Source: Nocardiopsis alba DSM 43377 (GTDB taxonomy: Bacteria > Actinomycetota > Actinomycetes > Streptosporangiales > Streptosporangiaceae). Taken from it: a stretch of 64,000 bases of DNA. Positions within the stretch are counted from its first letter, which is position 1. Each line of letters opens with the position of its first letter. Shown here one piece after another: positions 26,844-35,292 of this stretch. The notes under the pieces were generated by a model. That model was given only the letters and a program-made list of their open reading frames with translations, made no database searches and had not been told where the DNA came from. The translations under genes and the position numbers were made by a program. The stretch spans positions 248,001-312,000 of the forward strand of contig NZ_ANAC01000010.1 of NCBI RefSeq assembly GCF_000341225.1, in the 5' to 3' direction.

Positions 26844-28373
26844 TCAGCCGTTCCGCTTACGCAGCAGGGCCAGGAACATCGCGTCGGTGCCGTGCACGTG
26901 CGGCCAGAACTGCGCGTACCTTCCCTCCGGCCCCGCCGCGAGGTCGGGGACCTCGTCGAGGTAGTCCGGGGCCCGCAGCAGCTCCAGGTCGTCGCGCTCC
27001 GAGAGCACCCCCTGGACGATGACATCGGTCTCGTCCAGGTGTGGCGAACAGGTCACGTAGGCCACCACACCGCCCGGACGCACCGACTCCACCGCCTTCG
27101 TGAGCAGCTCCCGTTGGAGCGGGGCCAACTCGACGACGTTCTCCGGCGAACGCCGCCACCGCGACTCCGGACGGCGACGCAGAGCGCCCAGCCCGGTGCA
27201 GGGCACGTCCACCAGGACACGGTCGAAGACCTCGCGACGCCACGCGGGCCTGGTGCCGTCCGCGACGATCGCGCGCCCGGCGTCCCGAGGGGCGCGGCGT
27301 ACGGCGCCGGCCACCAGACCGGCCCGCGCGGGCTGGAGCTCGGAGGCCACCAGGCGGGCGTCGCGCTGCCCGGCGAGGGAGGCCAACAGCCCCGCCTTAC
27401 CGCCGGGCCCGGCGCACATGTCCAACCAACGACGGTCCTCGCCATGGGCGTCGACCCGGGTCAGCGCCAGGGCGACGAGCTGGCTCGCCTCGTCCTGGAC
27501 CGCGGCCCGGTTCTGGCGCACCTCGCGGATGGCGCCGGGGTCCCCCTCCGGCAGGTAGGCGGCGAAGGGCGAGTAACGGCCGGGCTCGGCCCCGGCCTCC
27601 TCCAGGTCCGAGACCTTCGAACGTCCCGGCTTGGCGACCAGGGTCACCCTGGGACGCTCGTTGTGGGCCTTCAGCAGTTCCTCGGTGCGCGGCAGACCGG
27701 CGTCCTTCGCCCGCTCCCCGAGCGCGCGGGCCAGTTCCTTGACCACCCAACGCGGGTGGCTGTGGACGACCGACAGATAGCCGCTCGGATCCCGGTCGCG
27801 CTCGGGGGCGACGATCGCCGTCCACTCCTCCAGGTCGCGGGCGCTCACCTTGCGCAGGATCGCGTTGACGAACCGGGAGCGGTGGTGGCCCACCACCCGC
27901 CTGGCCAGATCGACCGTCTCACCGACCGCCGCGTGCGGCGGGATGTTGGTGGACAGCAGTTGGTGCGCGCCCATCCGCAGCAGAGGGAGCACCTCGCCGT
28001 CCACCGAGGCCAGCGTGCGGTCCACGCAGGTCTCCAGGACGGCGTCGTAGGTCCCCTGACGGCGCAGGGTGCCGTAGGTCAGCTCGGTGGCCAGGGCCGC
28101 GTCACGACCATGGACGCCGCGCTCGCTCAACAGGACCGGCAACAGCAGGTTCGCGTAGGCGTCGCGCTGTTCGACCGCGCGCAGCACGTCGTAGGCGACC
28201 CTGCGGGCCGGGTCGCGCGGACGGGGCGGCGGTCCGGAGCGACGACCGCCACGCCCGGACTCGGCGCCCCGTCGAGGGCGGTGGTGCTGGGAACGGGACT
28301 GCTCGCTCAACGTGTGCTCTGCCTCAACAAGCCGGGGACGTGTTCCGGCGCGCGCTCCCGCGCACGCCAGCAT
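26844..28373 (-). CDS. rsmB: 16S rRNA (cytosine-C5)-methyltransferase RsmB
   Basis: About 509 residues in the open frame; the true start may be nearer 28310 (TTG before SEQSRSQHH), since the first 20 residues are poorly supported. An N-terminal NusB-like RNA-binding domain ([22 protein letters not shown]) precedes the methyltransferase domain with motif [18 protein letters not shown], motif [21 protein letters not shown] and the catalytic-cysteine motif [11 protein letters not shown]. It methylates C967 of 16S rRNA. Next to fmt, as is usual. Confidence 0.92.
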   Translation of the reverse strand: MLACAGARAGTRPRLVEAEHTLSEQSRSQHHRPRRGAESGRGGRRSGPPPRPRDPARRVAYDVLRAVEQRDAYANLLLPVLLSERGVHGRDAALATELTYGTLRRQGTYDAVLETCVDRTLASVDGEVLPLLRMGAHQLLSTNIPPHAAVGETVDLARRVVGHHRSRFVNAILRKVSARDLEEWTAIVAPERDRDPSGYLSVVHSHPRWVVKELARALGERAKDAGLPRTEELLKAHNERPRVTLVAKPGRSKVSDLEEAGAEPGRYSPFAAYLPEGDPGAIREVRQNRAAVQDEASQLVALALTRVDAHGEDRRWLDMCAGPGGKAGLLASLAGQRDARLVASELQPARAGLVAGAVRRAPRDAGRAIVADGTRPAWRREVFDRVLVDVPCTGLGALRRRPESRWRRSPENVVELAPLQRELLTKAVESVRPGGVVAYVTCSPHLDETDVIVQGVLSERDDLELLRAPDYLDEVPDLAAGPEGRYAQFWPHVHGTDAMFLALLRKRNG

Positions 28374-28388
28374 CGAGAGTACGGCAGC

Positions 28389-29324
28389 TCAACGCCCCAG
28401 AAGGTCGTCTTCGGTGGGGCGCGTCCCCCGGGCCCAGTCCACCGCCGCCATGGCCTTCTTCCCCTGGGGCTGAACCGTGCCGAGTTCGACCGGGTGGGTA
28501 CTGGTGCCCACCAGGACCCGCTTCTTGTCGACGTGCAGGCGTCCCGGCTCCAGTTCGGGGCGGTCGGCGTCGGTGATCGGACGGACCGGGCCCACCTTCA
28601 GCCGGGTGCCGCGGAAGGTCGTCCAGGCGCCGGGGGCCGGCGTGCAGGCCCGGGCGACCCGGTCCACCCGCCGGGCGGGCGCGGTGAAGTCGAGTTCGGC
28701 GTCCAGCGGGGTGAGCTTGCTCGCGTAGGAGACGTCGGCCTCCGGCTGGGGCACCGGCGACAGCTCGCCCGAGGCGATGCCGTCGATCGTGCGGAGCAGC
28801 AGACCGGCCCCGGACTCGGCCAGCCGTCCCAGGAGTTCACCGCTGGTGTCGGTGGGACGGACCGTCTCTGCCAGGGTGCCGAAGACCGGTCCGGCGTCGA
28901 GTTCCTTGACGATCCGGAAGGTGGAGGCCCCGGTGACGTCGTCCCCGTGCAGCAGGGCGTGCTGGACCGGGGCCGCCCCGCGCCACGCGGGCAGCAGGGA
29001 GAAGTGCAGGTTGACCCACCCGTGCTCGGGGATGTCCAGGGCGCTCTGGGGCAGCAGCGCGCCGTAGGCGACCACCGGACAGCAGTCGGGGGCGATCTCC
29101 CTCAGCCGCTCCAGGAACCCCGGGTCTCCGGCCTTCGCCGGTTTGAGGACCTCGATGCCCTCGCTCTCGGCCAGCTCGGCGACCGGGCTCGCCGACACCT
29201 TGCGGCCGCGTCCGGAGCGGGCGTCGGGTCGGGTGACCACGGCGGCGACCTCGTGATCGGAGTCGATCAGTGCCCGGAGCGAGGGCACCGCCACCTCCGG
29301 TGTACCGGCAAAGACGAGCTTCAT
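28389..29324 (-). CDS. fmt: Methionyl-tRNA formyltransferase
   Basis: About 311 residues from ATG 29324, with GGAGGGGG eight bases upstream. The N-terminus [20 protein letters not shown] and the formyl-tetrahydrofolate site [21 protein letters not shown] with HGDDVTGAS are characteristic. It formylates initiator Met-tRNA. The gene is divergent from priA; the 118 bases between must hold both promoters. Confidence 0.96.
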   Translation of the reverse strand: MKLVFAGTPEVAVPSLRALIDSDHEVAAVVTRPDARSGRGRKVSASPVAELAESEGIEVLKPAKAGDPGFLERLREIAPDCCPVVAYGALLPQSALDIPEHGWVNLHFSLLPAWRGAAPVQHALLHGDDVTGASTFRIVKELDAGPVFGTLAETVRPTDTSGELLGRLAESGAGLLLRTIDGIASGELSPVPQPEADVSYASKLTPLDAELDFTAPARRVDRVARACTPAPGAWTTFRGTRLKVGPVRPITDADRPELEPGRLHVDKKRVLVGTSTHPVELGTVQPQGKKAMAAVDWARGTRPTEDDLLGR

Positions 29325-29442
29325 GGTCGGTTCCCCCTCCACAGCGGTTACGGATCACTGTTCTACCAGGGTTCCCGCCATTCGCCGGTGGTGTCGGATC
29401 CCTCGCGCCGTGGGACCGTCGTCGCGATCTGATAGACCATGG

Positions 29443-31620
29443 ATGATGACAGCGCAGTCCGGTGACCCCGATGAGGGCCTCTTCGACCTGCCCGCGGGGG
29501 CGAGGAAGGAGACGGCCAAGGAGAAGGCCGCCACCGCGAAGGGGCGGCGTCCGGCCGCGCGCAGGCCCGCCGACCGGCTTCCCATCGCGCGTGTCATCGT
29601 GGACACCCCCCTCCCCCACCTGGATCGTCCCTTCGACTACCGGGTGCCCGCCGACATGGACGAGAAGGCCGTACCGGGCTGTCGGGTGAAGGTCCGCTTC
29701 AACGGCCGTCAGCTCGCGGGCCTGCTCGTCGAGCGGGTGGAGAGTTCGGAGTTCGCGGGGCGCCTGGCCTACCTGGAGACGGTGGTCTCCCCCGAACCCG
29801 TGCTCTCCCCCGAGATCCTGGATCTGGCCCGGGCGGTGGCCGACCGCTACGCGGGCACGCTGAGCGACGTTCTGCGTCTGGCCATCCCTCCCCGCCACGC
29901 GCGGGTGGAGAAGGAGGCCGCGCCCGACGCGAAGACCTCGGACACCGACGATGGAGGCGAGGACCCCCCGTCGGACACCGCCCCGCCCCCGGAGACGGCC
30001 GAGGGCGAAGGGCCCGCCGTCCAAGGGACGGTGGAGGCCGCCGTCCTGGGCATCGACCCGGGGCCGTGGGACGCCTATCCGGAAGGTCCCGCGTTCGTCC
30101 GCGCGCTGAGCGAGGGCCGGCCCGCCCGCGCCGTATGGAACGCCCTGCCGGGCACCGACTGGACCGACGCGATCGCGGTCGCGGCGCGGGCCGCCCTGGC
30201 CGCGGACCGGGGCACCGTGATCGTGCTGCCCGACGGTCGCGACGTGGCCTCGGTGGACGCCGCGCTCGTCCGGCACCTGGGCGAGGGACGGCACGCGGCG
30301 CTCACCGCCGATCTGGGTCCGGCCGAACGCTACCGGCGTTGGCTGTCGGTCCTGCGGGGCGGCGTCCGGGTGGTGGTCGGTACCAGGGCCGCCGTCTTCG
30401 CTCCTGTGCGCGACCTGGGTCTGGTGGTGCTGTGGGACGACGGCGACGACGTGCACGTGGAGCCGCACGCCCCCTACCCGCACGCGCGCACGGTGCTGGC
30501 CATGCGCGCGCACAAGGCGGGCGCCGGAGCGCTCATCGGTGGACACACCCGCACCACCGACGCCCAACTCCTGGTGGAATCGGGGTGGGCCCATCCGCTG
30601 CTCGCCGACCGGGCGACCCTGCGCCGGCGGGCCCCGGTCATCCGTCCGGCCGGGGACGACCGGGAGCTGGCACGGGACGAGGCCGCCCGCTCCGCCCGTA
30701 TGCCCAGCCTGGCGCTCCGCTCCGCCCGAGAGGCCACCAGGTCGGGACCCGTGCTCTTCCAGGTCCCTCGGAGGGGGTACCTGAACAGCCTGGCCTGCGC
30801 CGGATGCCGGGAGCCCGCCCGTTGCGACGCCTGCCACGGCCCGTTGGCGCTGCGCGGATCGCACGCCATGCCCTCCTGCGGCTGGTGCGGGCGTGTGGCC
30901 GGACAGTGGGCCTGCCCCGAGTGCGGGGTGACGCGTATGCGCGCCGTCGTGGTGGGGGCCCGCCGTACCGCCGAGGAGCTGGGGCGTGCCTTCCCTTCGT
31001 TGGCGGTGCGCACCTCGGGCCGCGAAGAGGTACTGACCCGGGTGCCGGATCGTCCGGCGCTGGTGGTGGCCACCCCCGGCGCCGAACCGACGGTCGAGGG
31101 CGACGGCTACGCGGCCGCCGTCCTGTTGGACGGGTGGGCGCTGCTCAACCGGGCCGACCTGCGCGCCTCCGAGGAGACCCTGCGCCGGTGGCTGAACGCC
31201 GCCGCCCTGGTCCGTCCCGGAGGCACCGTGGTCGTGTCGGCGGACGCCTCCTCCCCGGTGGTCCAGGCGCTGGTGCGTTGGGATCCGGGCGGTTTCGCCG
31301 AACGCGAGCTGGCCGACCGCAGGGGGTTGGGCTTCCCTCCGGCCGTCTCGATGGCCTCGATCACCGGCGGCGCCGAGCACGTGCGCGAGCTTCTGGACCA
31401 GATCGCCCTGCCCGAGGAGGCCGAACTGCTCGGGCCGGTCCCGATCGACCCCGAACGCTCCGACCAGGGTGGGCAGCCGACCGAACGCGCCCTGTTGCGG
31501 GTGCCCCGAGGATCGATCGGCGCCCTGGCCCGGGCGTTGAAGGCGGCCGCCGTGGCGCGCAGCGCCCGCCGTGACGAGCATCTGGCGCAGGTGCGGGTGG
31601 ACCCGCTCCGGGTGATCTGA
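29443..31620 (+). CDS. priA: PriA-like primosomal protein, helicase motifs degenerate
   Basis: About 725 residues from the tandem ATGATG at 29443-29448; no Shine-Dalgarno sequence is visible. The 3'-DNA-binding domain is present (VIVDTPLPHLDRPFDYRVP). The zinc region has eight cysteines (CAGC, CDAC, CGWC, CPEC). Where helicases have Walker A the sequence reads ALPGTDWTDAIAVAAR with no GKT/S, and the DEAH position reads LWDDGDD. The protein should bind forked DNA and zinc but cannot hydrolyse ATP normally. This matches the known helicase-inactive actinobacterial PriA. Confidence 0.88.
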   Translation: MMTAQSGDPDEGLFDLPAGARKETAKEKAATAKGRRPAARRPADRLPIARVIVDTPLPHLDRPFDYRVPADMDEKAVPGCRVKVRFNGRQLAGLLVERVESSEFAGRLAYLETVVSPEPVLSPEILDLARAVADRYAGTLSDVLRLAIPPRHARVEKEAAPDAKTSDTDDGGEDPPSDTAPPPETAEGEGPAVQGTVEAAVLGIDPGPWDAYPEGPAFVRALSEGRPARAVWNALPGTDWTDAIAVAARAALAADRGTVIVLPDGRDVASVDAALVRHLGEGRHAALTADLGPAERYRRWLSVLRGGVRVVVGTRAAVFAPVRDLGLVVLWDDGDDVHVEPHAPYPHARTVLAMRAHKAGAGALIGGHTRTTDAQLLVESGWAHPLLADRATLRRRAPVIRPAGDDRELARDEAARSARMPSLALRSAREATRSGPVLFQVPRRGYLNSLACAGCREPARCDACHGPLALRGSHAMPSCGWCGRVAGQWACPECGVTRMRAVVVGARRTAEELGRAFPSLAVRTSGREEVLTRVPDRPALVVATPGAEPTVEGDGYAAAVLLDGWALLNRADLRASEETLRRWLNAAALVRPGGTVVVSADASSPVVQALVRWDPGGFAERELADRRGLGFPPAVSMASITGGAEHVRELLDQIALPEEAELLGPVPIDPERSDQGGQPTERALLRVPRGSIGALARALKAAAVARSARRDEHLAQVRVDPLRVI

Positions 31621-31644
31621 GTCCCCCGGACGCGGGCGTCGCTC

Positions 31645-32181
31645 CTAGCCGAAGTCGGCGCGGTAGAGGTCCCGGAGCAGGGCGACCTCGGCGCCGTGGT
31701 GGATCAGCTCCCGGTTCAGGTGCAGGACCAGGACGACCATCGGGAAGGTCGACCACTGGGACGGTTCGGCCGAGCCGACCGGCCGGGCCAGGTCCTCGTC
31801 GTCGAGTCGCCCCACGTACTCGGACCAGGTGAGGTAGGCGACGCGCAGGCGTTCGCGGGCCTCGTCGGCGGTCGAGGGCCAGTCGATGGTGTCGCGGTTG
31901 GCGGTGCCGTCGCCGAAGTGGCGGTCGATCCGGGTCTCCAGCACGTCGACCACGATGTGGCCGAGCCGCCAGGCGATGGTGGTGACCGGCGGCGGATCGG
32001 GTTCGGGATAGGCGCCGTCGGGTGCGTGACGTCCGTCCTCACGCCGGCGCACGGTCCAGCAGTTCTCCACCGGCTCCCAGTAGAACTCCTCGTCGGTGAG
32101 CCCCTCGAGACGGGGCCACAGCGAGAAATCCCAGTAGAAGCGGGTCTGAGCGAGGATCTCGCCGTTCCAGTTCACCGCCAT
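31645..32181 (-). CDS. DinB-like (mycothiol transferase-type) protein
   Basis: A 178-residue four-helix DinB-superfamily protein. The likely metal-binding histidines are in WRLGHIVVDVLE and in LNRELIHHGAEVALLRD. In actinobacteria many such proteins are mycothiol-dependent S-transferases; substrate unknown. The start overlaps the stop of the upstream methyltransferase gene by ten bases. It is unrelated to the DNA polymerase IV named dinB. Confidence 0.82.
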   Translation of the reverse strand: MAVNWNGEILAQTRFYWDFSLWPRLEGLTDEEFYWEPVENCWTVRRREDGRHAPDGAYPEPDPPPVTTIAWRLGHIVVDVLETRIDRHFGDGTANRDTIDWPSTADEARERLRVAYLTWSEYVGRLDDEDLARPVGSAEPSQWSTFPMVVLVLHLNRELIHHGAEVALLRDLYRADFG

Positions 32182-32897
32182 CGGCTCGTACCCCTTCCTC
32201 GTTCACGGACTCGGCCCAGGCCGGCCAGGATCCCACAGCCCCGGTCGGGCACGTCCTCGTCCGGGTAGGGCCACCAGGTGAGGTCGGCGACCCCGGGCTC
32301 GAGCGTGCGGAAGGGGTCGAAGGCACGCTCCAGTTCGGCACGGGGGGCGGTGGAGGTGAGGGCGAGGTAGCCGCCGCCGCGCATGAGGGAGCGCAGGTCG
32401 CCGAGGCCATCGGGGGCGGCGCCGGAGGGGAAGGGACGGGTCATCAGAACGGCGACGGGCTCGCCGAAGTCGACGAGCCCGCTGTCACGGAGCCTGCGAA
32501 GGAGCGACCTGGTCCCGGAACCGTCACCGGACAGGGCGGTCGCGGTCCCGGAGGAGGCCAGGACGCCCGCGGTGCCCTCGGGGGCGACATGGACGACCCG
32601 GGCCTCGGGGGCTGCCTCGCGTATTCGCTCGGTCGTGCCGGGGACCGGACAGCCCCAGTCCACGAACTGGCGTACGCCCGCGTCGGCGCACAGGTAGTCG
32701 ACGACCCGGCCGAGAAAGGCCTGGTGGAGACGGATCTCCTCGGCCCGTGCCGGGTCCGCCGCCGGGCGATCACGGGTGTCGAGTTCGACCACGCGGGGGC
32801 GCTGCCCTGGAACCCGGAGGGGTCGACGTTCTCGGAACACGGCCGTGAGACGACCTGCCTCGGGTCCTCGGACGTCCGTCACGATCACGCTCCCCAA
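32172..32897 (-). CDS. SAM-dependent methyltransferase-like protein (Methyltransf_19 type)
   Basis: A 241-residue protein. The order of segments resembles the actinobacterial S-adenosyl methyltransferase family Methyltransf_19: RLHQAFLGRVVDYLCADAGVRQFVDWGCPVPGT, ARVVHVAPE, PVAVLMTRPF and GGGYLALTSTA. The usual motif I acidic-x-G-x-G loop is altered (DWGCPVPG), and the acidic ribose-binding residue after ARVVHV is not obvious, so catalytic competence is uncertain. It overlaps the DinB-like gene downstream. Confidence 0.65.
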   Translation of the reverse strand: MGSVIVTDVRGPEAGRLTAVFRERRPLRVPGQRPRVVELDTRDRPAADPARAEEIRLHQAFLGRVVDYLCADAGVRQFVDWGCPVPGTTERIREAAPEARVVHVAPEGTAGVLASSGTATALSGDGSGTRSLLRRLRDSGLVDFGEPVAVLMTRPFPSGAAPDGLGDLRSLMRGGGYLALTSTAPRAELERAFDPFRTLEPGVADLTWWPYPDEDVPDRGCGILAGLGRVRERGRGTSRWR

Positions 32898-32981
32898 CCG
32901 GTTCGCCTGTGGCGGGCAGGGCGCCGGAGCCGAGGGGACCGGTCGGGTCCCCGACGGTGCGCGCCTTGCCGTCAGGGCCAG

Positions 32982-32987
32982 ATAGTA
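32982..32987 (-). promoter_or_regulatory. Putative -10 box for the methyltransferase/DinB-like pair
   Basis: TACTAT on the minus strand, about 85 bases before the methyltransferase start. The -35 region is not convincing. Confidence 0.3.
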
Positions 32988-33053
32988 CCGTCTGCGAAAG
33001 TGATACCCGACACACCCCCGGGTGAAATGTGTCCTTCTGCTCTCTTCACACGA

Positions 33054-33085
33054 ACCTCGGTCCCGCGTTCGTGCGGGACCGAGGT
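33054..33085 (-). terminator. Terminator after the class V PLP enzyme gene
   Basis: A perfect 13-bp stem (33054-33066 with 33073-33085) with a 6-base loop lies 55 bases past the stop codon. Confidence 0.75.
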
Positions 33086-33140
33086 CCCGAGGGCCGCGTC
33101 GGAGCGTCCCGGACCGGACGGAGCGGGTCTCGGAGGGGGT

Positions 33141-34511
33141 TCAGAGCGTGGCGCGCGGGTCCGGGGCGGGGACGAGGCGACCGTCGAGGTCGACGTACTC
33201 CCAGCGCGGACCGCGGGCGACGAGATCGGCCACCGCGCCGACCAGACGGTCGACGTGCTCCTCGGTGGTCCCCACGCCGAGGCTGGCGCGGACCGCCTGG
33301 TCGTGCCCCTCGGGGAGCAGGTGGTCGGTGAGCGGGTGGGCGCAGAACAGGCCGTCGCGCACCCCGATGCCGTACTCCGCCGACAGGGCGGCGGCCAGCA
33401 GGCCCGCGGGCAGCCCGTCGACCACGAAGGAGACGATGCCGACCCGTTCGTGCTCGGCGTCCCACAGGGTCAGCTCGTGCACCCCGTCGATCTCGGCGAA
33501 CCCCGAACGCAGCCGCTCCAGCAGGACCGACTCACGGATGTGCTGCTCGGCCAGGGCCTCGGGGGTGAAGGCGTCACAGGCCGCGGCCAGCGCCACGGCG
33601 CCCAGCACGTTGGGGCTGCCCGCCTCGTGCCGGGCCGGCAGGTCGTTCCAGAGGACGTCGTGCTCGCTCACCCGCCGGGTGGCGCCGCCGCCGGACAGGT
33701 AGGGGGTGGCCTCGCTCAGCCAGTCGGAACGTCCGGCCAGCACCCCGGATCCGAAGGGGGCGTAGAGCTTGTGCCCGGACAGCGCCACGTAGTCGGCGCC
33801 GGTCTCGGCCAGGCTGAACGGCAGGTGGGGCACGTACTGGGCGGCGTCGACCACCACCCGGGCGTCCTCGGCGTGGGCGGCCGCCACCAGCTCGGCGATC
33901 GGCCAGATCTCGCCGGTGACGTTGGAGGCCGCCGTCACGCACAGCAGTCGGGGCCCCTCCGGCGCCGCGCGCAGGGCCTCGCGCGCGGCCTCGACGGCGG
34001 CCTCGGGGCTCTCGGGCAGCGGCAGCCGCACCACCCGGCCGGAGCGGGCCGCGGGGTGCTCCCAGGGGAGCAGGCTCGCGTGGTGCTCGGACTCGAAGAC
34101 CACCACGGTGCAGCCCTCGGGGACGGAGCGGGCCAGCAGGTTGAGGGCGTCGGTGGTGCCGCGGACGAAGACCACGGCGTCGGTGTCCGGGCGTGCCCCC
34201 AGGAAGCGGGCGACGCTGCGCCGGGAGCGTTCGTAGGCCTCGGTGCTGACCTGGGAGTGGTGACCCGCGCCCCGGTGCACACTGGCGTAGAACGGCAGGG
34301 CCGTGGAGAGGGCGTCGGCGACGGCGGTCAGACAGGGGGCGCTGGCCGCGTAGTCGAAGTTGGCGTAGTCGACGCGCTCGCCGGTGATCAGGGGGACACC
34401 ACCGTCCGCGGTGACGATCGAACGGTCGGCGGAGGCCGGGCGGGAGGCCGGGTGGGGCACTCCGTCGGTACGGCCGGCACGGGCGGGGTCGAACGGGATG
34501 ACAGTGGTCAT
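33141..34511 (-). CDS. Class V aminotransferase-fold PLP enzyme (cysteine desulfurase/lyase-like)
   Basis: About 456 residues from ATG 34511 with AGAGG eight bases upstream. The fold-type I PLP features are YANFDYAASAPCLTAV, VVFVRGTTDALNLLA, ESEHHASLLPWEH, VVDAAQYVPHLPF and the PLP lysine in SGHKLYAPFGSGVLAG. The family includes cysteine desulfurases and selenocysteine lyases; the exact substrate is not readable. A SAM-sensing riboswitch lies in its leader, so it should be tied to sulfur amino acid metabolism. Confidence 0.87.
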   Translation of the reverse strand: MTTVIPFDPARAGRTDGVPHPASRPASADRSIVTADGGVPLITGERVDYANFDYAASAPCLTAVADALSTALPFYASVHRGAGHHSQVSTEAYERSRRSVARFLGARPDTDAVVFVRGTTDALNLLARSVPEGCTVVVFESEHHASLLPWEHPAARSGRVVRLPLPESPEAAVEAAREALRAAPEGPRLLCVTAASNVTGEIWPIAELVAAAHAEDARVVVDAAQYVPHLPFSLAETGADYVALSGHKLYAPFGSGVLAGRSDWLSEATPYLSGGGATRRVSEHDVLWNDLPARHEAGSPNVLGAVALAAACDAFTPEALAEQHIRESVLLERLRSGFAEIDGVHELTLWDAEHERVGIVSFVVDGLPAGLLAAALSAEYGIGVRDGLFCAHPLTDHLLPEGHDQAVRASLGVGTTEEHVDRLVGAVADLVARGPRWEYVDLDGRLVPAPDPRATL

Positions 34512-34524
34512 GAGGGCACCTCTT

Positions 34525-34546
34525 CTGTGGGTCGGGGGACCCACAG
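34525..34546 (-). promoter_or_regulatory. Hairpin in the riboswitch expression platform
   Basis: A perfect 9-bp stem (34525-34533 with 34538-34546) with a 4-base loop ends directly before the AAGAGG ribosome-binding site. It may form or melt when SAM binds, controlling translation or termination. Confidence 0.55.
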
Positions 34547-34572
34547 GGCATGGCTCCGCATGGCTCAGCCTC

Positions 34573-34691
34573 AGGGGTCCGCGCTTGTCTGACACGGTCG
34601 TGTCGGGACCTGGTCCTCACCCGGGGCACCCCACCGCGGAAGGAGGGTTGCCGGCCAGCAAGCCGGGGCTTGACGCTGGCACTCGTGACCT
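34573..34691 (-). ncRNA. SAM-IV-type riboswitch
   Basis: On the minus strand the order GGTCACGAGTGCCAGCG, TCAAGCCCCGGCTTGCTGG, CCGGCAACCCTCC, CGCGGTGGGGTGCCCCGGG, GTGAGGACC, then CAAGCGCGGACC, matches the SAM-IV aptamer of actinobacteria as I remember it. GGTC at the 5' end pairs with GACC to close P1. The -10-like TACATT lies eight bases upstream of the aptamer. A covariance-model search would settle SAM-IV against related SAM-I variants. Confidence 0.85.
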
Positions 34692-34698
34692 GTGCGGA

Positions 34699-34704
34699 AA
34701 TGTA
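34699..34704 (-). promoter_or_regulatory. Putative -10 box for the riboswitch transcript
   Basis: TACATT on the minus strand would place the transcript start at about 34692, exactly where the aptamer begins. Confidence 0.45.
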
Positions 34705-34762
34705 ACACAACGTTCGGTGAGGGCGCACCCGCGCTCTCCTGTGGTCTGGAACACCTCCCTGC

Positions 34763-34793
34763 TTGACATCGAGAGGAGCCACTGGGCCATACT
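34763..34793 (+). promoter_or_regulatory. Promoter of the DUF3870 operon
   Basis: A perfect -35 TTGACA (34763-34768) and a -10-like CATACT (34788-34793) are separated by 19 bases. It would give a leader of about 105 bases before the DUF3870 gene. The riboswitch promoter runs in the other direction 60-100 bases away. Confidence 0.55.
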
Positions 34794-34905
34794 GTTCCCG
34801 AACTGCCCTCACGTCGCGGGTGTCCGGTTTCCCCCGGCCGCCCTTCAGGCGCGAGACTCCAGTCCATCGGAGTTTTCGCATGCCCGCAGACGAGAGGTGT
34901 GTCCG

Positions 34906-35289
34906 TTGCACGGCGACGACCGTATTCAGCAGCTCTTCCGCAACCCCAGGGTTGTGCTCATCTCCGGCTACGCCCGTCTTCCCGACTCGGTGGCGAGCCA
35001 TTCCCAGTACCAGCGGCTCGGTGTCGTGCTCGCGGTGGACTCCGCGGACGGCCGCATCGTCGCCGCGGACACCACCCTGCTCACCGACCTGGCCAAGGAC
35101 TTCTTCCGTGCCCTGGTGGAGGGCGCCTCGGTGACCGAGGACATCGCGGAGATCGTCCATCGGGTCCAGACACGGTACGCGGGCCAGTCGGGCGCCGCGC
35201 TCACGACGGCCCTGCGTCGCTGCCTGGAGACCTACTACCAGTTGCGGGACGGCGACCAGCTTCCCGTTGCCCCCGACGGCGAGGAGTGA
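34906..35289 (+). CDS. DUF3870 domain-containing protein
   Basis: About 127 residues from TTG 34906 (AGAGG eight bases upstream; GTG 34897 is the alternative). The protein has the DUF3870 pattern RVVLISGYARLPDSV, GVVLAVDSADGRIVAADTTLLTDLAKDFF and the C-terminal AALTTALRRCLETYYQL. The family is small and uncharacterised. It ends four bases before the CoA-transferase start, so it is the first gene of the glutarate-type operon. Conserved pairing with acyl-CoA genes suggests a sensing or regulatory role, but that is inference. Confidence 0.82.
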   Translation: MHGDDRIQQLFRNPRVVLISGYARLPDSVASHSQYQRLGVVLAVDSADGRIVAADTTLLTDLAKDFFRALVEGASVTEDIAEIVHRVQTRYAGQSGAALTTALRRCLETYYQLRDGDQLPVAPDGEE

Positions 35290-35292
35290 CCC

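Noticed and set aside
28837..31581. 914-residue open frame on the minus strand
   Set aside because: Antisense to priA and out of frame with fmt; no family resemblance.
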